NCBI GenBank assembly: GCA_950295325.1
Contig: OX485806.1
Span: forward strand, 22,876,001 to 22,940,000
Reading direction: 5' to 3'
Origin: Polytrichum commune
Taxonomy: Eukaryota > Streptophyta > Polytrichopsida > Polytrichales > Polytrichaceae
Length of the DNA: 64,000 bases
The first letter of the stretch is position 1, and each line of letters begins with the position of its first letter. The notes beneath the pieces were generated by a model that did not search any database, was not told the origin of the DNA, and worked only from the letters and a program-made list of their open reading frames with translations. Below are positions 46,201 to 58,640 of the stretch, piece after piece. The position numbers and the translations under genes are program-made.

Positions 46201-49032
46201 CACACAGGTTATGCTTTTCACATGAAACTAACAAGCTTCTTCCAAACAGCAGCCAATCAAGCCTCATAATTGAATGATATACAACATCCACTAACTGATT
46301 ATTAAGCTGAGCAAAGGAGGAACACACTTTATTGTAGTTGGCCACATATGCTTGTTCTGCAACTTCTGGTGTCGGGTCCAGGCAGAGGGGGGGTTGTACT
46401 GCATTCAACACTCTAGCCTCCACCTCCTGCAGTACAACCATGCAAGCACGTAAACCCACAGTCCTGCACTCTGAGAACCTATCACGCCTATGAACCCTAA
46501 GTGCCAATTAATGCAATCACTAAGGTCAACTAAAAAGAGATGATTCTGAGGTTTGCAGGTTGTCTCCCCCACATAAAATTGTTGCAGTCTTTTTCAGATC
46601 ATGGTTCTCTCAAAATTACTCACTTGAAGCTTGGTATAAAGGTTTGAGAAAGGATACATCCTTCTTCCATAAGTCTTGTCCCTATATACTAATGCAACAG
46701 GTTATGATAAATTTTACAACATTCAAGCACACCAATGTACCTTATACTGCTTGGGAAGTCTGAACCAACAGCCATCATCTCTTGATGGGTTTTTGAGATT
46801 CAAAGCAGTGTGATCAACACTAAGTACATTCCAGAGAAGATACCAAACTATCATGCAAATCAGGAACCACAAATAAGGACCACACCTACTGACAATTCAA
46901 TAAGAGCAAAAGAATAATGCCATTACAAACTGACCAGATACTCCTCATACGACCAAGAGTCATCAGCCATGGATAATATGTCCTTGAGAATAGTCACAGT
47001 TGTTGGCTGCAGCACCATGCGATGTACAGTAGGCATGCATTCCCTGTCCCTCCCTTTCCTGGAGAAAGATGTGACCAATTCTCCAACTGAAGATTGCAAA
47101 CTACCTCGGTAATCTCGAAGCTGCAGAAAACACATGACACAACCACATATGTACATCAAGTAGCGCTCTCAATTGGCATTTTTGCTCGCTTCAGAATGAA
47201 CAAAAATAAGAGAAAGAAAGGTAGCAGACATGATGTGAGCTATGGCCCAGTCACCCAGTATCAGACAGACAAGAACAGAGGACAGAGTATACCTAGGCCA
47301 ATCACTCACAGGGCCCTTTTTAACAATGACAAAGCTGCAGAAAAAAATCCCCTAATATGTCTTGGACCTAGCCAATCACAGATGGTTCACTCGATTCCCA
47401 TTCCAGACTCTCACACCATCTAGCAAGGAGACATTTCTTTTCATGACAAAAGTCAGGAAACTCATTCCCCTACCTTTTTTTTAGACAGTGCAAATCCAGG
47501 GTGTTCTCAACACTTCACTGCCAAAACTTCCATCACTTCAAGTTTAAGGGACTTCTCCAAATATTACTCTTCTACATACGAACAAACCATAGCAAGGCCA
47601 CTTGAAAAGCTGAGGAAAAAAGAAACCTGACAAATAACACAACCGTTGATGTACTTGCAGGGGATGTCTTCCAGAAGGTCATTAGGAATCCAACCGCCAT
47701 CGATTGCCTGCCCCCATCCCACAAATCCCAGAATTCCACAATCCCATCAGAAGAAATAGGGCTGAACAGAGGGTCAGGCATATTTTAATTTTAGCCTTAA
47801 TCAAAGACATTTACATATCAAAAAATATAGAGTGGGACGCGGGTTCAACACAGCATACCCTTAAAAAATCCCCAGCATTACGATCATAGGGTAATAACTG
47901 CAACTCCATCACTTCTGTTGCAAGTGGCGGAAATTTGCCCTTCTGCAGGATATGATGCAATAGACAACAATACATGAGATGTTCAATAAGCATAATACAA
48001 AGAGAATAGAGCAGGAACTGCCTCTCTTGAAGAGACAAAGTAACCAAATGTACACTTCAGTAGATGATGAAGTACCTCAGTAGGCTTGTCAATAGAAAAC
48101 CCATCCAGAAAAAGATTCACGGCAAAGGACGCTTCTGCATCTGCACAATGAATTTAAAGTTCAGAATTGATCCAGCTCAAGCCAAAAAGCTTCAAAGGAC
48201 AACTGTACATCAAACGATTAAGCCATTCAATGGACACACTATTAAGACCCGAAATCGACAGCAAGTACCTTTCGGGACCTTTCGCGACAAGGGACTATAA
48301 ATTTGCCTCTGTGGTTCTCCATCTGTACTCCGCAGAGCAACCTGCACATGCATATGGCAAAGCCGATTCTTCAAACAACTTCAAAAGCCAACACTCAAAA
48401 GGCCAATCATTATTCTAACTAGGGTTCCAGATTTGCAGAAGTTTGTGGAAGAGTCCTGTGTTTAGGAGTAACAAAACGAGGTCTACATCAGCCCTGCCAG
48501 AACAACAACACTGCTCACCAACAAGCATAGGCATTGTGTTCCTACTTCCCAGATGTAAGCTACTGTAAAGGGACTGTAATCCCAAATTAAGGTGCCCCGT
48601 TCCATTGCCAGAGGGTTAAAAAGGCTATTCCTTACCACTTTCTGCATAGATAAGGAGGCAAAGGGAAAAAGGGCAAGTTGTAACTCATCGTTCACAACAC
48701 AACATTGACCTGATTCTACCAGTTGAACCCTTACTTCGGCTTAAGCTTCAACTTGATCAATTCGAGTCATTTGAAACCTTACCTTCGGTATACAACGGTG
48801 AGACTAGAAATTAATGAAACAAAGGTGCAAGGCATACCTCTCTGCGGGATTTCTTGAAAGGACTATACGACCCGTCTGTTTCATCAGACTGCCGCCGCTT
48901 TGTTGCCAGCTCTTGATTTGATGAGAGCCCATGACTTCCAGCTTGTGAATCAGGCTTCTGTGTTTTCGGAGTGGACAGCTTGGGGCTGTACCGAGTGCCA
49001 CTCTTGGAGATCTTGAAAGATATTCCCACCAT
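39760..49032 (-). CDS. PHL: PHL-family (SPT20-like) protein, 17 coding exons
   Basis: Homologue of PHYTOCHROME-DEPENDENT LATE-FLOWERING, a nuclear, Gln-rich plant protein that promotes flowering with phytochrome B and CONSTANS and is considered the plant SPT20-like SAGA subunit. Exons (minus): 49032-48838, 48341-48269, 48140-48076, 47942-47859, 47707-47627, 47120-46935, 46426-46328, 46147-45919, 45729-45398, 45232-44945, 44687-44262, 43871-43711, 43503-43271, 43069-42900, 42600-42562, 42320-41763, 41079-39760. All introns are GT-AG and phases fit: 4539 nt, 1512 residues. The family start MVGISFKISKSGTRY, the conserved block NLFLDGFSIDKPTE to LLEDIPCKYING (exons 3-5) and RDYRG (exon 6) are present. 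Exons 16-17 are Gln-rich. The exon 13/14 junction is the least certain. No stop or shift seen. Confidence 0.92.
40100..40375 (-). repeat. Two CAG/CAA polyglutamine tracts, exon 17
   Basis: About 18 Gln near 40305-40362 and about 37 Gln near 40135-40243, then Gln/Pro-rich sequence. CAG and CAA codons are mixed, which limits slippage. On the opposite strand this makes long Leu/Ala/Val frames that are not genes. Confidence 0.95.
41863..41935 (-). repeat. Polyglutamine tract, exon 16
   Basis: About 24 consecutive Gln codons, mostly CAA with CAG, followed by His/Gln-rich sequence. Confidence 0.95.
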
Positions 49033-49040
49033 CGCGGCCG

Positions 49041-50025
49041 CTAAAAGAACAGAACAATGATATGTTCCAAAGTGGGATGCGGACTATGCCCCTTCCTGAA
49101 TCATCTAACGGCAAGCTATACACTACTGATCAAAGAACCATACAAATTCTCAAAATTTGATCACAACCCCAGGAAATCACACATGATGGTGGTGATGTCG
49201 GCACACAATCTTGCTACATTGTGATGTTCAGAGTAATGTGCAAAAAATTTGGGTGATGTTCAGAGTAATGGTCAGCTGTCTCCTCTCTTCTCTTGCCCCA
49301 CCATCACAGCCTTCGCTGCTAGAGACTGAACATACAACAATAAAACCCCAGCTTAGCTTTACGAGCTCAACATTACCCACACAAAGCTCCCAGCACCGCC
49401 TTAAGAACAGAGTACACACAATCTTTGACCATCATCAAATATCCAACTGCGGCTGTTCCAAAGTGGCAAGAATGGCCACACGTTCTCTTAATAAGAATCC
49501 CCCCATCCAAAACAAAAGGTATTACTCCTCTTGTTAGATTTTAATTTCCATGATCCGGTGCTCGCATTCTATTCCTAAATTGCACAAAAATCTGCCACAA
49601 AAATATAAACAAGGTAGTCGCACCAACACCTAATTCCTAAAGCTCTTCAACGTTACATGTCACAATAAGGGGAAGCATAACATGACTAACAAATCTGCCG
49701 ACAACCACATGAAGCTACCCATGCTCCCCCTTTGCATGTTAAACATGAGCCAGCTTCTGAGATCAGATCATGAACAAGTTCACACCTTCCGATTCAGACA
49801 AAAAGAACAACAAATTGACGCCAAATTCTTGTGACTTCCATTGCTGCTAAACAAGCACAGTCTGCAGGAACTAGGGCAAGAAAATTTCGAAAGTTCACCA
49901 CGCGAAGAGACGAACCTAGGTTCTGTGTGCCACAGCGCGAAATCACCGACATACACAATAAACCCCCGCAGGCTTCGAACTCCGCAGTCCAATCGCATTT
50001 GTGCACCGAAAGAAAAAAGCACCTA
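49041..50025 (-). other. Probable 5' untranslated intron of PHL
   Basis: On the minus strand CTTTTAG|CGGCCGCG precedes the ATG by 8 bp, a good splice acceptor. A plausible donor (CTTGTAG|GTGC) lies near 50025. The stretch is AT-rich with no coding frame. Exact donor not certain. Confidence 0.55.
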
Positions 50026-50450
50026 CAAGCACAGTAATTTGATATCCGGCTAATTCACAGAATAAATCGACCTTGTATCACCGTTTCTACATGTATTTGC
50101 ACGGTTCTTTCATTTCCTTCGAATTTCCTCTCCTCTCTCGTGCTTCCTTTCCTCTGCTTCTGCCTCAACAAACGCTCTCTCTCTCTCTCTTCCTGTCTTC
50201 CGACCTTTTGTCGCAAGCTACCAAAAATGCAGTTCGGTTTGCAGGGATTGGGGAATTTTGAAGCACGGAAGGTTGATTTGTGTTGTAACCCTAGGAAATC
50301 TTTCGCTTAAGAAGTGTCCAGCACGAGAAGACTTGCAATTCCCCGCAGGAGGAGTCTTCTCCACGGACATCATCAAAGGGGAAGCGAGGGAAGGAGAGGG
50401 GAGAAGAGAGAGAGAGAAGAGAGAGAAGAGAGAGAAGTGTTCCCATTGGC
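50026..50450 (-). promoter_or_regulatory. Probable PHL leader exon and GA/CT-rich promoter side
   Basis: The minus strand has GA repeats (50177-50190) in the likely leader and a CT-rich tract (plus-strand GAGAGAGAG, about 50399-50437) just above it. Both are common around plant transcription starts. The start site itself is not fixed and no TATA box is obvious. Confidence 0.45.
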
Positions 50451-50559
50451 TCAACACCCTTCATTCCACCTCAGCTATTCCGCCTCATTGCGCCCAGTCA
50501 GATGTCAAATTGTCTCTCACGGGCACGGGCAGCTAAGAAATAAAGACCTGACCGAAAAT

Positions 50560-52900
50560 AACATTTGTGCTAATGGATGAGAGCTTATTCACAGTAGCAA
50601 TGTGAGTGCATCATGTGTTGTTTGGTATGTAATTTGGAACCCGCAGTGTCATGCCAGTTTCAGCATTTATTACAATGTATAGGAATTTGTTGAAATATTT
50701 GAAATCTAATCCATTGAAATTCTTGAAAGTAGTTTAAAAAGCTTCATTTTGGTAAATAAAATGCAAGAAAATAGTGCAGTATTCTGGACAACATAGTGGA
50801 ATCTTGAAATCACATACATCATTTGACAAGTGTTGGCCTAAATCGCCTCGGGTCGACATTATGAATAGATATTATTGAGTACTTTGAATGAGTTGCTATT
50901 GCTATAAAAACCATAATAATGGGATCCCCCCTGCAATGCGCCCATTCCCTAACCAACTGATGTATTAGGGATTCTCAAGTTTGACAATTGATAAATATTG
51001 TTGGTGAGAATCAATTGTAATTTTTATTTGACATTTGTTACCTCATTGACATCATTTACGCAAAAACCAACAATACATGGTCATGTGGCTACAATAGACA
51101 CATGCATCTTAATCCCTAATGCATGCCCATTGGCTAACCTGAAATAAACTTGGAAGCCCCTCTTGAATATCAAAAAAATTACCATTTTAATCGTCACATC
51201 TAATAAGTGAAATCCAAATCCAACCACAAAGAAATTTGGAGCATGTTAGTGAAAAGTACGTTAAAAAAATTCAGTCGTCCAAGTATCTCTAGCCATAATA
51301 TATTAAGGTCAATGTGATGAGGTGTCAAAAAAAGAAAGACTTTTACAACATATTTTCTTATTGAGATCCATACTTTGTTTGAGGGTGCATTAACTCATAA
51401 TATGGGTATCAGTACAAGTAATTAGCTCAAGTCCATGGTTTGACCAAGAGAATGATGTGGATTTCATTGGCAGGGTTGATTCCCAAATATCAATTTTCAC
51501 ATAATCAAAGAGACTTTCGCCAAACCATTACCAAATTGCAAACTAAGTGAAATCTTAAGTTGCATAAAACACTTAAACATATTTCTTACAATAATTATGT
51601 TATGCATTGTCTAACTTGCAACCGACTAAAAGCTTTGTGGCAATGCTGGATTGGTAACACCATTTTTTGATATTGCTTTAACATACAATGAAGATTTCAT
51701 AATTTTTGATATCGGTACGATCTCGATATTTGAGAATATTTCTTATTTCAATACCATTTGAATCTATATACCATGCACAAACTTTCAAACCCATATAAAT
51801 TACGCTAGTTACCAATATGATATTGACCCCAATAGGAACTCAAGTGTATTGATAAAGATTTTTTGATACCCATCAAGTATGATATCAATCACATAGGTTA
51901 TGTGATACCATTATAAATAATATTGTGTTGTCAATCGATCCCATGCATTCACCTATATGTATATGCCAGTCTAACATTGGTTTGTGTCTCACATGCCACA
52001 ATCAATGCCCACTTTAAATATGTAACAGGATTGAACAAAAGAAGTATTTGCTCAAGCCAAAAGCAGACCATAACAACTGGACATCGAGAAACTATCAGAC
52101 GGACTGTCAAAAATTTCTTCAATCTTCAACTTGACCTTGAACTCGAGACCATGACTTCACCACAGAATCCATACACAATTGCCATAAGGCGTCAAATTAT
52201 TAATATGTTCAGCTGACATAACACCTTCAACACTCGGTACAAACAGGAGGGAAGAATTAATAGTAGTATAAGCAATAGTAACAGGAAAGTTCGAGACGAC
52301 ATGCATGCCACAACACATTCAATCAATTTCACCAGTTTCGCTGTAACTCAAAGGAACTTCAATTCCCACCTCCACAAATCTAGTTTTTATTCACGAGAGC
52401 TTGCTCTACATTAATTGTTGCACTTGGCACAGTGTTTGTTACAACTGTCCACGAAGTTCTGTGGATACGCATTCTGCCTAATCGGTCCAACGAAAACTAG
52501 CTTATATTGCAAGAAACAATCTAAAATTGTAGACCCTGCACAATTTGCATGCCGTCGGTACCCAAACTTCCATTTACATGTGCCTGATAATAATAATCGG
52601 AGGTAATAAAGATGGCCTCATGATTCATCCTGCACCCAAAGTGCATCAAATGTCCATGGGGTAGAACAGTCGCTCGCTCAAGGATCCGCCGTTTTCAGGA
52701 TAACTCCGCCCATTTAACTCCAGATATATAAGCTCATACACTCTCAAGCTGCCTGCAGACATGAATATCATTACCCAACCAACAGTATTACAATATATTA
52801 GTGCAACGGTGCATCAGCTCCTCTGGATGATCAATATTTGTGACTACAGTAGCTAGTTGTTCAATTAATCTCAGGGTCCTCAATCATGAGCGGATTTTAT
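50560..52900. other. AT-rich intergenic, no gene seen
   Basis: Upstream of PHL. Only short chance frames. A TATATAAG at about 52724 has no evident gene behind it. Confidence 0.4.
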
Positions 52901-52905
52901 ACTGT

Positions 52906-53482
52906 ACACTAAATGTGATATTTAGTGTCACCCATTCTAATTGTCTTGCTCAATACTCATTTGTAAACTGCAGTGTAGTGTCACCAACACTAAACGTTAA
53001 CCCATATTTCATCACAAGTTGCTGACTAGAGAAGATAGGGTTTTGGCCAACGGATGAAATCATCCAACCTCCATGACAAAATTTGTTTCACTTATTCATA
53101 AGAAGTGTTATCCGAAACGTTACCATAGCGACATAAAATACCATATGACACTAAATATCATATCTAGTGTAGTTCTGAAGTTCCAGGATTTTGAAGATTA
53201 ATGTTTATGAATGGCTATGCCATACATATAAGGAACAAATATGCAATCCAAAAAACAGCATGAATCTTGGAATAGCATGCACTTGTACCTTGAAAAGTAC
53301 ACTAAATGTACGATTACGATTTGGAATTACGCAGCACCATATTCTTTTCCTGTACATCTCGTTTTCTACGAACACAGGTCGAATTGGTTGTTTAGACATT
53401 ATAGAAAATTACATTAATTGTAAAATGATATAGGAATGTGTAACCCCGAATAGTTAGGGATACTAAATATCATCTTTAGTGT
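52906..53482. repeat. Three near-palindromes ACACTAAAT..ATTTAGTGT
   Basis: Near-palindromic sequences at 52906-52928, 53148-53170 and 53461-53482 share the arms ACACTAAAT / ATTTAGTGT (with one or two changes). A half site occurs at about 53296. Function unknown. Confidence 0.6.
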
Positions 53483-53764
53483 TGTCGATAGATACATACC
53501 TCATTCAGCAAGTGAAAACCCAATTTAAGCAACACCGGAATGAGTGTTGAATCGTGGATGATCTTCATATGTAATTCCCCTAACAATATTGTACACGAGC
53601 TTCAGCATCATGAGGCAGCTGATCGGAATCATCAGAACACCGAGTCAAAGTTGTATCCATCCATGCGTCCCTCGATATCCTCGTCGCCGATGAATTGAGA
53701 AATGCTACTGTGTCCGTTGGCTAATTTGAAACAAATGTTTAAACTCGCTCTCAAGACTTGATCC

Positions 53765-54512
53765 GATCCTCATCTTGACTTCAAGGTAGCAAGATGGGAG
53801 ATGGGAGATGAGAGATCTGTAACTTAATTACTAGGTTCCCTAATTGATTGAATTTGCTGGTAGGTTGGTTCTTGATCTTGACCAGCTCAAAATGCTTGCT
53901 ATGCAGCTAGCTAGCCTGAAGAAGTCATGGGCAATCTATTCTCCGCCGCGCCACGCCTACGTCCAAGTTGCCAGATCGTGTAGACCAACGTCCCGCAACA
54001 CATTGCAATTAACGAGGAAGAACTTAAAATAGAGGTCGCAGGAAATTCGGTGCCCGACGCCAATTACACCACCCATTCCGAGCTGATTTCTTCTCTCTAA
54101 TTCGATCGTATTAACCAACCAGAATGCCGACCTTGTGACGACTTCAAGCTTGCAAGTGAGAGATCATAAGTTAGAGCTGCAACTTACTAGGTGCTCTAGT
54201 TTGATATTTTCCAGCTACCTAGTAGGTTGGTGGTAATTTGCTTCTCGATCTTTACCAGCTCAGAAGTATGCTTGCTAGCGTAAATTACATGTCGCCACGA
54301 GCAATACGGGGGGGGGGGTGCAATTAATATTTGTCCATACTCCTCCACGCCATTACAAGTTCCCAGATGTAGACCGCAATTCCCAAACACATCGCATCGA
54401 GGAAGATATTAAACAGAATACGCAGGACATTCGGAGTCCGATGCCAAACACACCACCCCTCGTTCAGAGCTCTTCTTCTCGCCATGATCGTTTTATTAAC
54501 CAGAATGCCGAA
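53765..54512 (+). repeat. Tandem duplication, unit about 381 bp
   Basis: Two diverged copies, about 53765-54131 and 54136-54512. Matching landmarks include TAGGTTGG, 'TCTTGACCAGCTCA/TCTTTACCAGCTCA', 'CCAACGTCCCGCAACACAT/CCGCAATTCCCAAACACAT' and CCAGAATGCCGA (ends 381 bp apart). A weaker third piece may follow at 54545-54690. No coding frame is kept between copies. Confidence 0.65.
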
Positions 54513-54699
54513 CAAGATGAAATCAGATCAAATCGCATGCCAATCTGGAAATGCTAATGCAGCCCTCCGCCGCGAAACATCACCTCCACAATCCACCAGA
54601 ATTTGATCAAAAGAAAAGTAGCACCAATCCCCACGACATTGGGAAGTCCGACTAATTAATCCCAGATTTCCACCGGCGTACACGATGAGCTGCTGGTCG

Positions 54700-57240
54700 G
54701 TTGTCCAATTAATTTGCATCGAATGAATAAATGGAGCAAACAGCCGATTCAAGTCACATTAATCAAGTTACTCCTGGACTCTAAAAATAGTGTTCTAGTA
54801 AGGATCACCCAGTACAACATCATAATTGTGACCCACTGTGTTAATGGATGACTCTCTCCCCACTTTGACGTCCACGTCTCTAAAACCAGCAGAGAGATAC
54901 ACAATAATGCCAAACGAAGAGTGACGAGAAAGAGTATGAATTGCAACTGCGACAGTACACCGAAAATTACGTGAGAGAGTTTCTGATTTGACTCCGGATG
55001 ATCTGCCATCGATCGTTCATTTACTCACCATGAGCTAGCCGGGCTTTCAAAATTCGCAGTGAGATAGGTAGCAGACATGAACCAACTTCGTCACAATCTA
55101 GACCCAATTTTCTGCAAGAAGGATCCCACACAACAATGTAACCCACTACAATTTTCTGCTCCCACTGATGCCGCTCTCACTCGGAATACCAAAACTCTGA
55201 AGTGCTGTTGCAGAAAGAGAGACTTCGCATCAACAAACCACAAACAGAAATAGACAAGCCGACGGCGGACAGTTCCCCAAACCGTCTGAGCCGTTCCCAC
55301 CCGTTCCCCACCGTTCTCATGGTCGCACCTCAAATTCGTCGCTAGGAACGGCCTCAAATCCGTTGCCGCTTGCCGTTCTCCAATAGAGCCTATAGGAAGA
55401 TAAGAATCCTGCTGCACCGTTTAAGATGTTCACCTTGAAAGGATCATCTTCAGTCACCCTTCTAATTCTTGTAATGTTCTATTGGGGATTATATGTAGAT
55501 TAACACCAACTCGGAGATGAAGTAACATCATATAATTACACATGTGACAACATCATAGTCATTTATTCTACTTTTCTTGAATAGGTGTTAAGTCTACAAT
55601 GGTTAACATATTTCAAATACGTAGTCCAATCTCTTTCAAACACATGTCTTTGCACTGCCCATTATAAGATACACATCTCACCAAGCACCACTCAAATATA
55701 GGTGTTTATTTAAGATCAAGTAAGCAACTAGGTTCCACTTACCTCATGCAATTTCATATGCTAAGCAACAACCGCATGCAACTTAGAACTCCCATAAATG
55801 CCACGATTTGAATTTTGGAGGGGCCTTGCTATGGAGATTTGATGTTGTCATATCAAATTCCAATCTCTAATAGGGGTACTCAAGAAACCCAAAACCCAAA
55901 ATCCCAACAACATAAAGAAGTAGAAAATAGTTTGGTGTATAAATTCCAAAATTGGATGGAGATATGGCCCCTAACAATGAACACCCTAAACCCCTAAACC
56001 AAGAGCAGGGGGGCAATCACACTAGAAACCATAATTGGCGTGCATTTGAGACTCCCTAGATCTCATGTCTAGTGCAATGTGCAAAAAATCCACCTAATTT
56101 TTAAAACAACCTTTCTACTTTCTAGCCTTGCAACCTACATTTTATAGCACAAGGTCTATGTGTGTGATATGTGCAAAGGGCTTGGACCTTTAGGATTTTA
56201 ACATAATGCATATCACATCAACAATATTGATTGATCGATGCATTGTTTGATTTCGTTTCAATGGTCATGATTGTCCAATGATAGTACACATTAGCTAACA
56301 AGTCCTTACTCCAATTTAAACATGTATCATTCAATTCCATGCCCTTCAGTGTTGCTCCATTGGTTGCTACTAGCTACTGTGTACTATCCATAAAATTGTG
56401 GGGCCCCAAAGTAATGACCTCAAATGGAACAATTACATCAAACCAACTCCAACTTCTTTCAATTGAGACGGTGACACAGTAAGAACAAACTATTTCTCAT
56501 CATTAACCCTTAACCCTTAACCCTTAACCACAAGGTTTTATATCCTTCTCAAGATGAAACATACAAGGAAATTTGCATGCTTGATTTATGATACATTCAT
56601 GAAGCAAAATTATTGATTTAAAGTCAAAGATCACATCCATACATTTGGACCTTCAATACAAGGTCACGAGTTTGCGTAAGCTTTTGTAAAGCAAATTTTT
56701 TAAAACGAATATGTATAAAGTAGAGATGAGACTGTGGGGTTGAGAACAGTTCAGGCATATGCGACAATGGAATCGATAATTTGCATGATTGATGATCAAA
56801 TGCCCCATCAAATGAAAGGCACTAGAAATGAAGGTTAAGATGTTTGGAAGGTGCTCCCAGCTCGTCACATGCAAAAATGTGCAGGAGGAGGTTAATGAGG
56901 TGAGTAGATATTATAAAATTTTGATGTTGTTTGGTAAACACATTGACATTAGGAGGCCTCTAAATGTTGAAAGTCCGGTGCTCATATAAGGTTTCTTATA
57001 ATACACTATGAAACATTAGTAAGTGCTAATGAGAACATGGATAATGAAATGTCTAATGTAGCATTGGGACGTCACCCAATGCCACATTACTGTGTATGTG
57101 GACAACTTTTGTAATACATACTTTATTCTTGAGTTTGTAGTGAATTCAAGTATTGTGGTTGTCATCATTGATTCACAAAACATCGGGATTCCTCTTGATT
57201 TACATGAAGTTGGGGATGTTCCATTGGGTTTCTTATTTCA
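54700..57240. other. Intergenic, no gene seen
   Basis: About 2.5 kb with only chance frames (the 108-codon minus frame at 55091-55417 is not recognisable). A triple AACCCTTAA repeat at about 56508 is too short to be telomeric. Confidence 0.4.
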
Positions 57241-57242
57241 AC

Positions 57243-58022
57243 CTCGGGGAGTTCACTGCGATAATATTAGAAAACGACGTGCGGGAAAATATAGGGTAAT
57301 TTATATTCACAAAAGGAAAAAATTAGAATTTTCTTAGAAGTAATATAGGTGAGTATGTATGATAAAATTTGTATTATAAATAATATAGGCTTGATACAAA
57401 TAATGCATATTTTAAAAATATTTGTAAAAATATACCATAGGATTTAAGGATCCTAGGTTTTTTTTGAAATAGGCTGTCCTTTGTGTTCAGAGGCGGGAAG
57501 ATTTTGGATGAAAAACTAGGAGTTTTGGTTGGTCTTGTGTTTGTATGCTTCAAGCAGAATGTTGTAGTATTAACTCTATACCCTTCTACATTATTGCATG
57601 GACCCTATTTTTGCTTGCTTTGTTGTTGGCGTTTTAATTGTTTTTTTTGACACTCAGTACCGGTGTGTTTAATTATGCGTGTAACTCGATTGAGGAACAT
57701 GGGTTGATTTTGTTGTTTGAAACTGTTTATGAATACTCTTAATGTAAACCCTTGTTGTGCCTTGGATTTTGGTGACTTAGTACTTTGAATGCTCTTAAAC
57801 CCTTTGGAGCAAAATCAAATAATTATAATGAACATACCTAGGTTAAAATTAGAGCTTCATCAAATTTTAAAGTAATTATAGGGTCATTTAAAAAACAAGA
57901 AATTAGCAAATTATATAATAATACGGTACAAAAAATTAAGGATGGATGATTAAATACCCCTTGAATAAATACCCTTGTCACGCACGTGTATACATATATA
58001 CATGTCTAGTGAACTCCCTGAG
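57243..58022. mobile_element. CTCGG-family transposon, 780 bp
   Basis: The ends are CTCGGGGAGTTCACT and, on the other strand, CTCAGGGAGTTCACT, flanked by a perfect 8-bp duplication ATTTCAAC (57235-57242 and 58023-58030). The subterminal motifs ACGACGTGCG (left) and ACACGTGCGTGA (right) match the other two copies, with the two end types swapped, so it lies in the opposite orientation. No coding frame. Confidence 0.88.
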
Positions 58023-58029
58023 ATTTCAA

Positions 58030-58640
58030 CTTCACCTTTGATTATTATTCAAAAGAACTAACAATTCAAAGACAACCAACACAATAAACATTAAAATTGT
58101 GCTCCAAAATAGCTATCACGTTGTCTTTATTACATATCAAAATAAATCTTATGAAATACTTATAGTAAAATTTGAATAACATTTACAAAAAATAAAATCT
58201 ATCAACCATTCTATGAAACACTAGTTTAATCAAAAGATGTCGAAGTGGTGGAGTGATTTGAATATGACTATGGTTCTCTGTCGTCCACAACACCATACTC
58301 GCCATTGTAGTTGTAGAACCTTGCATCCCATTTGTCGCCTATGTTGTTATTTTCCTCCTTGTTGCATTGGGAGTCGTCCGAATCTTCGTCCTCTGCTTCA
58401 CGATCTCCTTTCTTTGTTTTCACATTTGTGTTCATTGGGTCCTAGAATTGCTCAAATATTTCTTCCAATTGATCTTTTACAACCTCATTCTTTGCATTTC
58501 CGCACGAGTGAGTGAATTGTTCATCTTCTCTATCAAAATTACAAACTAAATTGTCCCCCATTTTTAATCAATATTGATGAAGTGAAATTATCATCCACTC
58601 ATACATACTGATAAAATGAAATTTATGCAATTTGCATACC
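58030..58640. other. AT-rich, no gene seen
   Basis: A 92-codon plus frame (58237-58515) is Cys/His/Leu-rich but not recognisable. Confidence 0.35.

Noticed and set aside
55091-55417. 108-codon minus-strand open frame
   Set aside because: No recognisable motifs and no supporting splice or promoter signals; likely chance in GC-richer DNA.
56505-56530. Telomere-like AACCCTTAA triplet
   Set aside because: Only three units and not the plant TTTAGGG repeat; no wider array.
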